Positions 9,594-18,648 of a DNA stretch of 64,000 nt are shown here, one piece after another. How positions within the stretch are numbered: position 1 is the first letter of the stretch; the number at the start of each line of letters is the position of its first letter. A program made the position numbers and the translations under genes. Source of the DNA: Marinitoga lauensis (lineage in GTDB: Bacteria > Thermotogota > Thermotogae > Petrotogales > Petrotogaceae). The notes under the pieces were generated by a model. That model made no database searches and was not told where the DNA came from. It saw only the letters and a list, made by a program, of their open reading frames with translations. The DNA is taken from assembly GCF_004135675.1 (NCBI RefSeq), contig NZ_QHLX01000002.1:248001-312000 (forward strand), in the 5' to 3' direction.

Positions 9594-9963
9594 AGAATTT
9601 AGAAGAGAAATGATAGAATCAGAAATTTTGAAATTAATTAATATGAATATAAGCAATTTAAGGGATCCAAGGATACAAAATAAAATAATATCAGCAACAA
9701 GAGTGGAACTTTCACGTGATAAATCTTATGCAGATGTTTATGTATCTGTTTTAAATGGCGATATAGATGAAATAATAAATGTCTTAACAAAAGCAAAGGG
9801 ATTTTTTAAGAATGTAATTTCAAAAAACATAAGAATGTATAAAATACCTGAAATTAGATTTCATAAAGATTTAGGTATTGAAGAAAGTATAAAAATACAT
9901 AAATTATTAAATGAAATATCTAAAAATGAAAATTCAGAAGATAAAGGTGAAACCGATGAATAA
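9586..9963 (+). CDS. rbfA: Ribosome-binding factor A
   Basis: The 125-residue protein shows the RbfA pattern: an N-terminal basic helix with RREMIESEI, NLRDPRI, a strand ATRVELSRDKSYADVYVSV and a GFFKNVISKNI helix ending in a KH-like fold with the PEIRFHKD strand. RbfA helps mature the 30S subunit 16S rRNA 5' end. It overlaps the gene before it by 8 bases and truB after it by 8 bases; the rbfA-truB pairing is widespread. Its ribosome binding site (GGAGGACG) lies inside the acidic tail of the HDOD gene. Confidence 0.95.
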   Translation: MAKEFRREMIESEILKLINMNISNLRDPRIQNKIISATRVELSRDKSYADVYVSVLNGDIDEIINVLTKAKGFFKNVISKNIRMYKIPEIRFHKDLGIEESIKIHKLLNEISKNENSEDKGETDE

Positions 9964-10870
9964 CGGTTTCATTTTAATTGATAAACCTGTAGGAATAACC
10001 TCGCATGATGTTGTTGAAATTATAAGAAAAAAGTTTTCAACAAAAAAGGTGGGGCATTCAGGAACCCTTGATCCTTTCGCTACTGGATTATTGATAATTG
10101 GTATAAATAAAGGAACAAGATTATTAGAATATCTTCAGCATCAGGATAAAAAATATTATGTGAAGGCAAAATTAGGTATAGTTACAGATACATATGATAT
10201 AACTGGTGAAATAAAAGAAAAAAATAATGTTTTAAAAGAACATATTGATAAATTAGAAGAAACTATTTTATCATTTAAAGGTAAATATATGCAGGTACCA
10301 CCAATGTATTCTGCAAGAAAATATCAGGGAAAAAGACTATTTGAACTTGCAAGAAAGGGTAAAATAATAAAAATGCCACCAAAAGAAGTTGAAATATATA
10401 ATATTGAGAATATACAAATTTTTGAAGATGGTACATTTGAATTTGAATGTGTGGTGTCCTCGGGAACATATATAAGGTCGTTAATAATGGACATAGGATA
10501 TAAAATTGGTGTAGGTGCAGTTACAACAGAATTAAGAAGATTGAAAGTTGGCAATTTTGATATAAGCAAAGCAGTAAATTTAGAAAAGGTAACTGAAAGA
10601 GATGTTATACCAATGATTGATATGCTATCCTTTCCAAAAGTAACATTAAATGAAATGGGATTAAGAAGGGCATTGAATGGGAATCATATATTTTTAGAGC
10701 ACATTGAAAAATATGATGAATTTAAAAAAGAGGATATGGTCTCTTTAATAGATAAAGATAAAAATCTTATTGCAGTAGCTATTGCTGAAAGAAATGCTAA
10801 ATTCTTAGAAACATTGGAAAGATTGGAAAGAAATGAAAGAGTATTTAAAATAAAAAAAGTGTTTAAATAA
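9956..10870 (+). CDS. truB: tRNA pseudouridine(55) synthase TruB
   Basis: The product has 304 residues and begins NGFILIDKPVGITSHD, followed by the catalytic motif GHSGTLDPFATGLL with the nucleophilic aspartate, VPPMYSARKYQGKRL, and the SSGTYIRSL motif. TruB makes pseudouridine 55 in the tRNA T-loop. Start at 9956 is chosen over a longer frame at 9911 because a ribosome binding site (AAAGGTG) precedes it and the protein then starts at the conserved position. A C-terminal PUA-like segment fills the last 70 residues. Confidence 0.96.
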   Translation: MNNGFILIDKPVGITSHDVVEIIRKKFSTKKVGHSGTLDPFATGLLIIGINKGTRLLEYLQHQDKKYYVKAKLGIVTDTYDITGEIKEKNNVLKEHIDKLEETILSFKGKYMQVPPMYSARKYQGKRLFELARKGKIIKMPPKEVEIYNIENIQIFEDGTFEFECVVSSGTYIRSLIMDIGYKIGVGAVTTELRRLKVGNFDISKAVNLEKVTERDVIPMIDMLSFPKVTLNEMGLRRALNGNHIFLEHIEKYDEFKKEDMVSLIDKDKNLIAVAIAERNAKFLETLERLERNERVFKIKKVFK

Positions 10871-10883
10871 AGAGGGTGAGGAT

Positions 10884-11405
10884 ATGGAAGGAAGTCATCC
10901 TTATGTAAAATGGGCAATAGATTGTATTGAAAATTATGTAAAACATGGCAGAAAAATAAATGTCAAAGATGATTTACCAGAAGAATTGTTAACACGAAGA
11001 GCGGCTTGCTTTGTAACATTACATAAATTTAATGGTGATTTAAGAGGATGTATCGGAACAATAGAGCCAGTATATGAAAATCTGGCTGTGGAAATAAGAG
11101 AAAATGGAATAGCAGCGGCTACAAGAGATTACAGATTTTCACCTGTTACTGTAGATGAACTGGATGAAATACAGGTAAGTGTTGATGTTTTAAGTGAACC
11201 TGAACCTGTTGATTCTACAGAAGAATTAGATCCAAATATCTATGGTGTAATTGTTGTTAGTGGATGGAAAAAAGGTGTTTTACTTCCTGCTATTGAAGGT
11301 GTTGATACAGTGGAAGAGCAATTGAGAATAGCAAAATTAAAAGCAGGGATATACTCATCAGAACCATATGATATTTATAGATTTACAGTGGAAAGATATT
11401 TTTAA
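10884..11405 (+). CDS. amrA: AMMECR1 domain protein (AmmeMemoRadiSam system protein A)
   Basis: The 173-residue protein carries the signature DLRGCIGTIEP near residue 54, plus RDYRFSPVTVDEL and a C-terminal RFTVERYF, all typical of AMMECR1. In bacteria and archaea this family occurs with a MEMO-like protein (B) and a radical SAM enzyme; their joint substrate is unknown to me. The radical SAM gene follows at 11487, and the MEMO gene lies about 27 kb away at 38389. A good GAGGGTGAGG ribosome binding site precedes the ATG. Confidence 0.92.
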   Translation: MEGSHPYVKWAIDCIENYVKHGRKINVKDDLPEELLTRRAACFVTLHKFNGDLRGCIGTIEPVYENLAVEIRENGIAAATRDYRFSPVTVDELDEIQVSVDVLSEPEPVDSTEELDPNIYGVIVVSGWKKGVLLPAIEGVDTVEEQLRIAKLKAGIYSSEPYDIYRFTVERYF

Positions 11406-11410
11406 ACAAA

Positions 11411-11476
11411 AACCCTTCGCGAAGCAAAGCTTCCGCATAGCGAAAACATCAGACCCTTCGCGAAGCGAAGTGTTTA
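11411..11476. repeat. Pair of GCGAAG-type short palindromes
   Basis: Between the AMMECR1 stop and the radical SAM ribosome binding site are two copies of an AACCCTTCGCGAAGC-like palindrome, separated by a CTTCCGCATAGCG segment. The same short-palindrome family recurs near 17563-17806, 20910-21007, 21245-21416 and 25472. It may act as an mRNA-processing or attenuation hairpin inside this operon. Confidence 0.75.
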
Positions 11477-11486
11477 AGGTGATTCC

Positions 11487-12474
11487 GTGAAAGAGGCAAT
11501 GTTTTATGAGGAAATAGAAGATAAAATGGTTAGATGCCAATTATGCCCTCATAATTGTATTATAAAAATAACCTTACAGGAATATGTAAGGTTAGAAAAA
11601 ATATTAATGGTAAATTATATTCTCTAAATTATGGAGAAATAACAGCAATTAATATAGACCCATTGAAAAAAAACCATTATTTCACTTTTATCCAGGGAAC
11701 GACGTACTATCTTTAGGAACATGGGTTGTAATTTCAGATGTTTATTTTGTCAAAATTTTGAAATATCCAGGAACGTCCATATAGTATATATGAAATGAAT
11801 CCACAAGAAATCGTTGATAAAATAATTAAAAGAAATGCTAAAATTGTTGCTTTTACTTATTCAGAACCAATTGTTTGGTATGAATATGTATTTGAAACAG
11901 CAAGATTATTGAAGGAAAATGATATAAAAACCGTTCTTGTTACAAATGGATATATAAACAAACAACCATTATTGAAATTAATACCATATATTGATGCTAT
12001 GAATATAGACTTAAAAGGATATAATGATGACTTTTATAAAAAATTATAGGTGGAAAAAAAGAACCTGTTATGGAAAGTATAAAATTAGCATATGAAAATA
12101 ACGTTCATATAGAAGTAACAACATTAGTTGTTACCAACGGGAATGATGCTGAAAAAGAACTTGAGGAATTATTTAAATGGCTTGGAAATCTTTCAAAAGA
12201 TATTCCATTACATTTGAGCAGATATTATCCTGTTTATAAATATCATGAACCACCTACAAATATTGTTAAATTGAAAAAAATATATAATATAGCAAAAAAG
12301 TATTTAAACTATGTTTATTTAGGCAATGTATGGGATGAGGATTATGAATCCACATTTTGTCCAGAGTGTGGAACATTATTGATAAATAGAAGAGGTTACA
12401 ATATAAAAATTCAAAATATAAATGGCAAAGGAAGGTGCAAAAGTTGCTTAAAAAAGATCCCAATAATTTTTTGA
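11487..12474 (+). CDS. amrS: AmmeMemoRadiSam system radical SAM enzyme (frame broken by four single-base deletions)
   Basis: Start is a GTG at 11487 behind AAGGTGATT. Translating piecewise gives a complete protein of about 330 residues: an N-terminal cysteine cluster (CQLCPHNC), a PGNDVLSLGTW stretch, the radical SAM triad CNFRCLFC, then SEPIVWYEY and a C-terminal CPEC/CKSC pair that may bind a second metal site. One missing base in each of four homopolymer runs (near 11571, 11675, 11727 and 12045) explains all breaks. It follows its AMMECR1 partner, as in other genomes. I regard the gene as intact in the organism. Confidence 0.85.
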
Positions 12475-13482
12475 AACAGAAAGGAACATTATATCTAATA
12501 ATTTTGATTCTGGCATTGGGTTTAACATTATTCTTTATATTCCACAAACCATTGCCTAAATATTATGAAAAAAAAGATTTTGCTTTGGGAACATGGGTTA
12601 ATGTAGTAGTGGCCAGTGACAAAATAGATTCAGAAAAATTGGCCGATATAGCATTTAATGAAATGAGACGTATAGAAAGAAAATTTAGTAAAAACATAGA
12701 AAGCAGTGTAATATCTCAATTAAATGAAAAAAGAAGTATTATAGCAGATAAAGAAACGTTATTTTTAATAAAAGCAGCGATAAACTATGCTGATTTAACA
12801 GGAAGTGCATTTGATCCAACGGTTGGCGCAATAATAAAATTATGGGATTCGATGATATGAATAGCGAGAAACGGGTGCCAACACAGGAAGAAATAAATAA
12901 GCTTTTACCCGGGTAAGCTATAAATTTATTAAAATTGAAGGGAATAAAATTTCCTTATTAAACGATAAAACGCAAATAGATTTAGGTGGTATAGCAAAAG
13001 GATATGCCGTGGATATGGCCATTCAGAAAATCAAAGATTTAGATCCAAATGCAACAGGATTTATAGATGCAGGTGGAGATATTGGAATAATTGGTCCAAA
13101 ATTTGGTAGATTTGCATGGTCAATAGGCATAAGAGATCCAGATGGTGGACCATATGATATTAAAGAAAGAGTATATTTGAAAGAAGGTGCAATAGTTACT
13201 TCAGGAAATTATGAAAGATATTTTATAAAAGATGGCGTTAGATATCATCATTTAATAGATCCAAAAACAGGATATCCTGCTAATTACTATAAGAGTGTTA
13301 CAATAATTTCAGATAATGCTATGAAAGCAGATGCCATGGCAACAGCAATATTTATTCTTGGAGATAAACTGATCGGGCTGGATTCAATGACGAGATATGG
13401 AATACAGGTTTATGGAATAACATCTGACGACAAAATAATAAAAACAACAGGATTTGATTATTATTTAAAAGAAGAGAGATGA
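12444..13482 (+). CDS. apbE: FAD:protein FMN transferase, ApbE family (two frameshifts)
   Basis: An N-terminal membrane anchor (LYLIILILALGLTLFF) precedes the ApbE domain: LGTWVNVVV, FSKNIESS, the nucleotide/metal motif DLGGIAKGYAVD, DAGGDI and LIDPKTGYP. ApbE attaches FMN covalently to threonines of Rnf/Nqr-type proteins outside the membrane. A TTG start at 12444 is likely (GGAAGGTG upstream), with GTG 12435 an alternative. Single missing Gs near 12843 and 12914 break the frame. It is followed by a NusG_II protein and a Gx transporter component, a common set in anaerobes. Confidence 0.88.
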
Positions 13483-13486
13483 ACAT

Positions 13487-13849
13487 ATGAAAAAAGATTT
13501 AATTTTTGTATTATTAATAATCATTTTAGCTTCAGGCATTATGTTGTTTCAAAAATCATTAAAAAGTGATTTAAAAGGTGTAGAAGTTTTTTGGGAAGGA
13601 AAAGAAATATTAAAAATAACAAAACCAGGTACATATGCAATATATGGTGGAGATAATGATTACAAATTAAAAGTGGAATTTAATGGTGAAAAAGTAAGGG
13701 TTATTGATGCTGATTGTCCATTAAAAACATGTGAATATACAGGTTGGGTTGATAATGCATCACAGGAAATAATATGTTTACCAAATAAAGTAGTAGTAAA
13801 ACCAATTGGAAAAGAAAAAAATATAGGAGTTGACATAATTTCATGGTAA
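13487..13849 (+). CDS. NusG domain II-containing membrane-anchored protein
   Basis: This 120-residue protein has a signal anchor (residues 5-24) and a small beta domain with the DCPLKTCEYTGW motif and ICLPNKVVV, matching the NusG_II family (exported single-domain proteins). In Firmicutes and Thermotogota it is regularly found between apbE and a Gx/heptaprenyl-diphosphate-synthase component I-type membrane protein, as here. The two cysteines could form a disulfide or carry a cofactor. Molecular function is unknown. Confidence 0.85.
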   Translation: MKKDLIFVLLIIILASGIMLFQKSLKSDLKGVEVFWEGKEILKITKPGTYAIYGGDNDYKLKVEFNGEKVRVIDADCPLKTCEYTGWVDNASQEIICLPNKVVVKPIGKEKNIGVDIISW

Positions 13850-14338
13850 AAAATAATATTCCAAGAATAGCAATATTAACAGCGTTATCCTCTGCGGTTT
13901 ATTATTTAGAAACGTTGGTTCCTTTTCCTATTCCATTGCCAGGCGCAAGATGGGGTTTTTCAAATTTTGCCATATTATATTCATTAAGCTACGATCAAAC
14001 TCTCTTAAATGGATTATATATAGCGATATTTAAAAGTATTTTAGGAGCATTATTAGCCGGAAAATTTTTAAGCCCTACATTTTTTATGGGTTTGTCTGGT
14101 AGCATTATTGCAGCAATTTCAATGTATTTAATAATAAAAACAAAAAATTTGGTATAATAGGAATTAGTGAAATAGGAGCGATATTTAATAATATTACACA
14201 GGTAACAATAGGTTGGTTATTTATAGTGAAATCCATAGGGATATTCTGGTATTTACCCAGATGATATTATTTGGAACGTTTTCAGCACTTGCAAATGCTT
14301 TTGTCGTTAAATCAACATTTAGGAGTGTAAATAAATGA
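13843..14338 (+). CDS. Gx transporter family membrane protein (two frameshifts)
   Basis: The polytopic membrane protein starts VKNNIPRIAILTALSSAVYYLETLVPFPIPLPGARWG, in the style of the Gx/HepS component I family (the motif around PLPGARWGFSN is the signature). It overlaps the NusG_II gene by 7 bases. An A missing near 14149 and a C missing near 14258 split it; with them restored the protein runs to about 165 residues and ends in an ATGA overlap with maf. The substrate is unknown; possibly a flavin or quinone precursor, given the apbE neighbour, but that is a guess. Confidence 0.8.
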
Positions 14339-14895
14339 AAATAATATTGGGCTCAGGTTCTCCAAGGAGAAAAGAAATCCTTTCAAAGATAGGAATAAAG
14401 TTTGAGATTCGAATATCTAATGCTGAAGAATATAGCGAAAAAGAAAATCCTATTGAATATGCTAAAGAACTTAGTTTAAAAAAATCGAAAGATATAGAAA
14501 TTTTTGAAGATGAATTACTAATTACAGCAGATACCATTGTGGTTTTTGATAATGAAATATTGGGAAAACCTAAAGATGAAGTTGATGCAATAAACATGTT
14601 AAAAAAATTATCTGGTAAAAAGCATGATGTAATTACAGGTATTACTTTTAGAACACTAAATGAAACATATACCACATATGATTTAACGGAAGTATTTTTT
14701 CACGAATTACCGGAAAATGTAATTCGATATTATATAAAAACGTATTATCCATTGGATAAAGCAGGAAGTTATGGAATACAGGATTTTGGAGGAACATTTA
14801 TTGAAAAGATAAATGGTGATTACTATAATGTAATGGGATTACCGTTAAATAAAATCTTTTGGTATTTATATGAAAAAGGAGTTATAAATGTTTGA
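14335..14895 (+). CDS. maf: Maf-family nucleoside triphosphate pyrophosphatase
   Basis: The 186-residue protein shows the Maf motifs: GSGSPRRKEIL at residues 5-15, TADTIVVFDNEILGKPKD near 65-82 and DKAGSYGIQDFGG near 140. Maf proteins hydrolyse non-canonical or canonical dNTPs (dTTP/UTP type) to monophosphates and influence septation. The ATG overlaps the previous stop and the 3' end overlaps radC by 8 bases, the conserved maf-radC arrangement. Frame is intact. Confidence 0.95.
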   Translation: MKIILGSGSPRRKEILSKIGIKFEIRISNAEEYSEKENPIEYAKELSLKKSKDIEIFEDELLITADTIVVFDNEILGKPKDEVDAINMLKKLSGKKHDVITGITFRTLNETYTTYDLTEVFFHELPENVIRYYIKTYYPLDKAGSYGIQDFGGTFIEKINGDYYNVMGLPLNKIFWYLYEKGVINV

Positions 14896-15551
14896 ATTAC
14901 CAAGAGAAAAATTATTAAAATATGGTCCTAAAAATTTGACTATTGATGAATTATTAGCTATAATAATAAGAAAGGGAACTAAAGAAAAAAATGTTTTTGA
15001 GATTTCAAAAGAAATTTCAAAAGAATATTCCTGAAAGACCTGTTTTCTATGGACATTGAACGACTTTGTGAAATATCTGGTGTAGGGAAAGTTACTGCCA
15101 TCACATTAAAAGCAGTTTTTGAATTGGGAATAAGATTTCACAAAGAGGCATTAAAAAAAGAAGAGCTAAAACTTGATTCACCAGATAAAGTTTATGACCT
15201 ATTATATGATGAAATGGTATTTTTAGATAAAGAAATGGTAAAATGCATATCTTTAAATAGCAAATTAAATCCGATTTCTATAGATACAATAAGTATTGGG
15301 ACAGCGAATCATTCAATTCTACATCCAAGGGATATCTTTAAAGCAGCAATAAAAAACAATGCAATATCGATTTTAATTGTTCATAATCATCCATCAGGAG
15401 ATAGTGAACCAAGTATGATGGATTATGAAATTACAAAAAAAATAGAAAAAAGCGGGATTTGTTGGGAATAAAGTTATCTGATCATGTAATTATTGGAAAA
15501 TCAGAATATTATAGTTTTAAAATTGGAAGAAAGGTGATTAGAAATGGATAA
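14888..15551 (+). CDS. radC: RadC family JAB/MPN-domain protein (two frameshifts)
   Basis: The product, about 220 residues once repaired, has a helix-hairpin-helix-like N-terminus (LPREKLLKYGP, LCEISGVGKVTA) and the JAMM metal site HNHPSGDSEPS preceded by SIGTANHS. RadC proteins are conserved predicted metalloproteases or nucleases of uncertain function. A missing T near 15030 and a missing G near 15459 break the frame. It overlaps maf upstream and the TPR gene downstream by 8 bases each. Confidence 0.9.
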
Positions 15552-16726
15552 TATACCTGATAATTTAAAAGCTTTAATGCAATTAAAAAAGAAATTGAAA
15601 GAAAAAAACAGAAAAGTGTTGAAAGAGCAAAAATAGAAATAAAATATATTTCTGTTCCTATTGATGATGTTCAAACTATTGTAGATCTTAATTATTATGA
15701 CTTTAAAAACAATAATCTTGAACTGGCAAGGCATATAGAAAAATTATTGGCTAATAAACCAAAAAGTTCCTATATTAATCAGCAAGCTGTAATTCATTTA
15801 TTAAGGGAAGAATATGAAGAAGTAAAAGATTTATTAGATAATCCATCATTCCAGAAGATTACTTTAATCTGGGAATGGCAAAATTTCTTTTGAAAGAAAA
15901 AGATGCATATGAATTTGCTGAAAATGCAGTTAAAAGATTTCCAAATAATAAATATACAAATTTATTATTGGCAATGAATGCAGTATATAATGGTCAATAT
16001 TATAAAGCATATATGGCAATAGAGGAAGCTGCAAAAAGCGCAAACGATCCATTGTTGTACTTTGTTATGGCATTATATGATAAGGATTATGTAAAAGCAA
16101 AAGAATATTTAAGTAAGGTATTTTTACAGGGTAAAGTAAAATATGTAGCTTCAATATATCAGGGATATTTACATTATTTATCTCAAGAAGGAGATAAATT
16201 ATATCAAATGAGAAAGAATTTTGAAAACAATATTCCATGTGCTAATTGTTTATTAAGATATTCAAAATTAAAGGCTATAAATGTTCCTCCTGATTATTGT
16301 AAGTACTGGAAAGTACTTGAATCGTTTGAATATGAAACTTCTGGTAGATTCGAAACAGAGATGAATTTGCCAGAACAGGCTATCATAAGTTTTCTTGGTT
16401 TTTATAATTATAATAATGAGGAAATGGCAAATAAGAGCTTTGAAGAGATATCAGAAATGTTTGGAGAAGTAAGAATAATATTTTTCCCCAATGATTCGCA
16501 TGTGAAAGGATTAAAGACATTTTCAATGGAACCTATAAAAAATGGAAAAGTAGCAAAATTAATAGGACCAGGTGTATATCAAAAACTTAAAAATATAATT
16601 CAAAGATTGGAATCAAAAGAAGGAGTAAGGTATGATTTTGCTATAGATTTACCATTCTATGAAGGAATAAAAATGCTATTTGGATGGAGAACATGTCAAA
16701 TGTATTATGAGGGGGAAGAAGAATGA
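15544..16726 (+). CDS. TPR-like repeat protein, function unknown (two frameshifts)
   Basis: The ATG at 15544 lies behind AAAGGTG and overlaps radC. Repaired at a missing A (15585) and a missing T (15849), the frame encodes about 394 residues: a charged coiled-coil N-terminus, then helical repeats with TPR-like spacing (YFNLGMAKFLL, YTNLLLAMNAVYNGQYYKAYMAIEEA), and a C-terminal region with a CANC pair and PFYEGIKMLFG. Such proteins usually mediate protein contacts. I do not recognise a named family. Confidence 0.7.
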
Positions 16727-17265
16727 CACGAGATGAAGCCATTAAATTATTAAAAGAACAGATAAAAAACGATAATCTTATAAAACATTGTCTTGCAGTA
16801 GGAGCTATAATGAAGGGATTGGCAAAAGAATTGGGTGAGGATCCAGAGAGATGGGAAATAATAGGTATTTTACATGATTTAGATTATGAATATACAAAGG
16901 ATAATCCAGAAATACATGCTAAAAAGACAGTGGAACTTTTGGCTGATAAATTAACAGAAGAAGAAAAAAATGCAATTTTGGCTCATAATGAACATGCACC
17001 ATTAAATACGAAAATGGATTATGCATTATATGCTGCTGATCCTATATCAGGTTTAGTGACAGCGGCAGTGTTGGTAAGGCCCGAAAAGAAAATAGAAGGG
17101 TTAAAGGTGAAATCTTTAAAGAAAAAATTTAAAGATAAATCATTTGCAGCTGGAGCAAATAGAGAAAATATAAAGAAAATAGAAGAAATAGGAATAGAAT
17201 TAAATAGATTTTTCGAAATATCAATAGAATCAATGAAAGAAATTGCTGAAGAATTAGGATTATAA
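16723..17265 (+). CDS. HD-domain (HDIG-type) phosphohydrolase
   Basis: The 180-residue protein is a single HD domain: H22, H51-D52 (GILHDLDYEY), H88/H91 (AHNEHAP) and D106 (YAADPISG) form the expected metal ligands. Relatives hydrolyse nucleotides or phosphoesters; the substrate here is unknown. It overlaps the TPR gene by ATGA and is the last gene of the long plus-strand run, ended by a strong terminator hairpin. Confidence 0.88.
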   Translation: MTRDEAIKLLKEQIKNDNLIKHCLAVGAIMKGLAKELGEDPERWEIIGILHDLDYEYTKDNPEIHAKKTVELLADKLTEEEKNAILAHNEHAPLNTKMDYALYAADPISGLVTAAVLVRPEKKIEGLKVKSLKKKFKDKSFAAGANRENIKKIEEIGIELNRFFEISIESMKEIAEELGL

Positions 17266-17299
17266 ATTAAAAGTTGTGAGATTTCACAACTTTTAATTT
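17264..17299. terminator. Strong 16-bp hairpin terminator after the HD-domain gene
   Basis: A perfect 16-bp stem AAATTAAAAGTTGTGA with a GATT loop begins at the stop codon. A near copy of its upper stem, with compensating changes (GTTGCGA/TCGCAAC), lies at 17525-17544 on the other side of repeat copy B. Confidence 0.85.
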
Positions 17300-17311
17300 G
17301 TAGATAAAGTG

Positions 17312-17513
17312 CAAAATAAAATACTCAAATAATATTCGCTCATCCGGTGAAAATTCTTATTCCTCAAAAATGTTCATTCCCACCGGTCGCTCAAACTCAC
17401 ATCCTTGTTCGGTTTTGCTCAATTTTGCATCCGTGCAAAATTGACCGGTTCCATTCACATTTTTTCGGGAATTTTCAAGGATTCGCTCATATTATTTTTC
17501 TTATTTTATTTTG
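17312..17513 (+). repeat. Dispersed 205-bp palindromic intergenic element, copy B
   Basis: Same architecture as the copy at 1831-2033: ends CAAAATAAAATA and TATTTTATTTTG, arms TGAAAATTC/GAATTTTCA and AAAAATGT/ACATTTTT, a middle pair ACCGGT/ACCGGT and an inner hairpin at about 17418-17443 whose closing pair is T-G instead of T-A. Identity to the copy at 21019 is about 90 percent and extends outward into TTTGTAGAYAAAG on the left and TCGACAGTCTGA on the right. Overlapping open frames here only reflect the repeat. Confidence 0.92.
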
Positions 17514-17524
17514 TCGACAGTCTG

Positions 17525-17544
17525 AGTTGCGAGATTTCGCAACT
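17525..17544. repeat. Hairpin AGTTGCGA-GATT-TCGCAACT, sister of the 17264 terminator
   Basis: The loop and flanks (GAGATTTC, then AACTTTTAATTTGTA) match the terminator at 17264-17299, while the stem differs by T-A to C-G changes on both arms, so pairing is kept. Copy B of the 205-bp element thus sits between two related hairpins. Confidence 0.75.
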
Positions 17545-17562
17545 TTTAATTTGTAAACAAAA

Positions 17563-17806
17563 GCACATCGCAGAGCGAAGAGAATTAAGATAGAATTATT
17601 ATTATAAATTATTATAAATATAAAATCAAAAAAAACCAAACCCTTTGCGAAGCAAAAGCGCTTCGCAGCGCGAAGAGAATTAGAGATAAAATTATTAATA
17701 AAATAAAAAAACTTAAATCACTTCACAAAGTGAAGTGATTTAAGGATAAAATAATTATTAAATATTATAAAACAAAACCAAAAACCCTTTGCGAAGCAAA
17801 GTGTTT
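17563..17806. repeat. Cluster of GCGAAG-type palindromes upstream of deoC
   Basis: Four units occur in this gene-free stretch: near 17563-17590 (CGCAGAGCGAAGAG), 17639-17684 (CTTTGCGAAGCAAAAGCG then CTTCGCAGCGCGAAG), a perfect 14-bp stem with AAA loop at 17713-17743 (CACTTCAC/GTGAAGTG) and 17781-17805 (CTTTGC-GAA-GCAAAG), the last just ahead of the deoC ribosome binding site. Base changes on one arm are usually matched on the other. Remaining bases are AT-rich with no gene. Confidence 0.82.
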
Positions 17807-17822
17807 GAGAGAGGTGAAAGCT

Positions 17823-18572
17823 ATGGATTTAAAAGGATTAATTCAAAAAGAAATTGAAAGATACAACAAAGAATTTAAAATTGTGGAGAAAGACATAAAG
17901 TTAGAACCCAAAGATGTTGCAAAATATATTGACCACACAATATTAAAAGCAACAACAACGCCAGAAGATATAAAAAGAATTTGTAAAGAAGCAAAAGATT
18001 ATAATTTCTTTTCTGTATGCGTAAATCCAGCATACGTTCCTTTAGCAAAGGAAGAATTAAAAGGTTCAGATGTTAAAGTAGCTACAGTAATAGGGTTTCC
18101 TTTAGGAGCTAATCCTATCGATGTAAAAGCATATGAAACAGATATTGCATTAAATGATGGCGCAGATGAATTTGATATGGTTATAAATGTTGGAATGCTA
18201 AAAGCAGGAGAATATGATTACATATATAATGAAATAAAATCTGTTGTAGAAGCTGCACAGGGAAAAACAGTAAAAGTAATTATTGAAACATGTTATTTAA
18301 CAACAGAAGAAAAAATAGCAGCATGTGTAATTTCTAAAGAAGCAGGAGCTCATTTTGTAAAAACATCAACAGGTTTTGGAACCGGTGGAGCTACAGCTGA
18401 AGATGTTGCATTGATGAAATTTGTTGTAGGAGATGCATTAAAAGTAAAAGCTTCTGGTGGAGTAAGAAGTTTTGAAGACGCAGAAAAGATGATAAAGGTA
18501 GGAGCAGAAAGAATTGGAGCCAGTGCTGGAGTAAAGATAGTGAGTGGAGAAAAATCTAACGCAGATTATTAA
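17823..18572 (+). CDS. deoC: Deoxyribose-phosphate aldolase
   Basis: The 249-residue TIM-barrel protein has the DeoC landmarks [32 protein letters not shown], and the Schiff-base lysine in FVKTSTGFG followed by KASGGVRS. It cleaves 2-deoxyribose-5-phosphate to glyceraldehyde-3-phosphate and acetaldehyde. Start at 17823 is supported by GAGAGGTGAAAG; an in-frame upstream codon at 17805 lacks a ribosome binding site. It stands alone between repeats and a terminator. The intact frame contrasts with many neighbours. Confidence 0.96.
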   Translation: MDLKGLIQKEIERYNKEFKIVEKDIKLEPKDVAKYIDHTILKATTTPEDIKRICKEAKDYNFFSVCVNPAYVPLAKEELKGSDVKVATVIGFPLGANPIDVKAYETDIALNDGADEFDMVINVGMLKAGEYDYIYNEIKSVVEAAQGKTVKVIIETCYLTTEEKIAACVISKEAGAHFVKTSTGFGTGGATAEDVALMKFVVGDALKVKASGGVRSFEDAEKMIKVGAERIGASAGVKIVSGEKSNADY

Positions 18573-18576
18573 TAAT

Positions 18577-18610
18577 AAACTAAAATGAGGCTTATGCCTC
18601 ATTTTAGTTT
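18577..18610 (+). terminator. Rho-independent terminator after deoC
   Basis: A perfect 15-bp stem AAACTAAAATGAGGC with TTAT loop starts 4 bases past the stop codon; the descending arm is T-rich. Confidence 0.9.
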
Positions 18611-18648
18611 ATAGATAAGTACAAAATAATCAAAAGGAGATGGAATCG

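Noticed and set aside
17347..17593. Open frames of 60-70 codons inside repeat copy B
   Set aside because: They follow the palindrome sequence, recur only because the repeat recurs, lack ribosome binding sites and are cysteine/histidine-rich in a way typical of non-coding frames.
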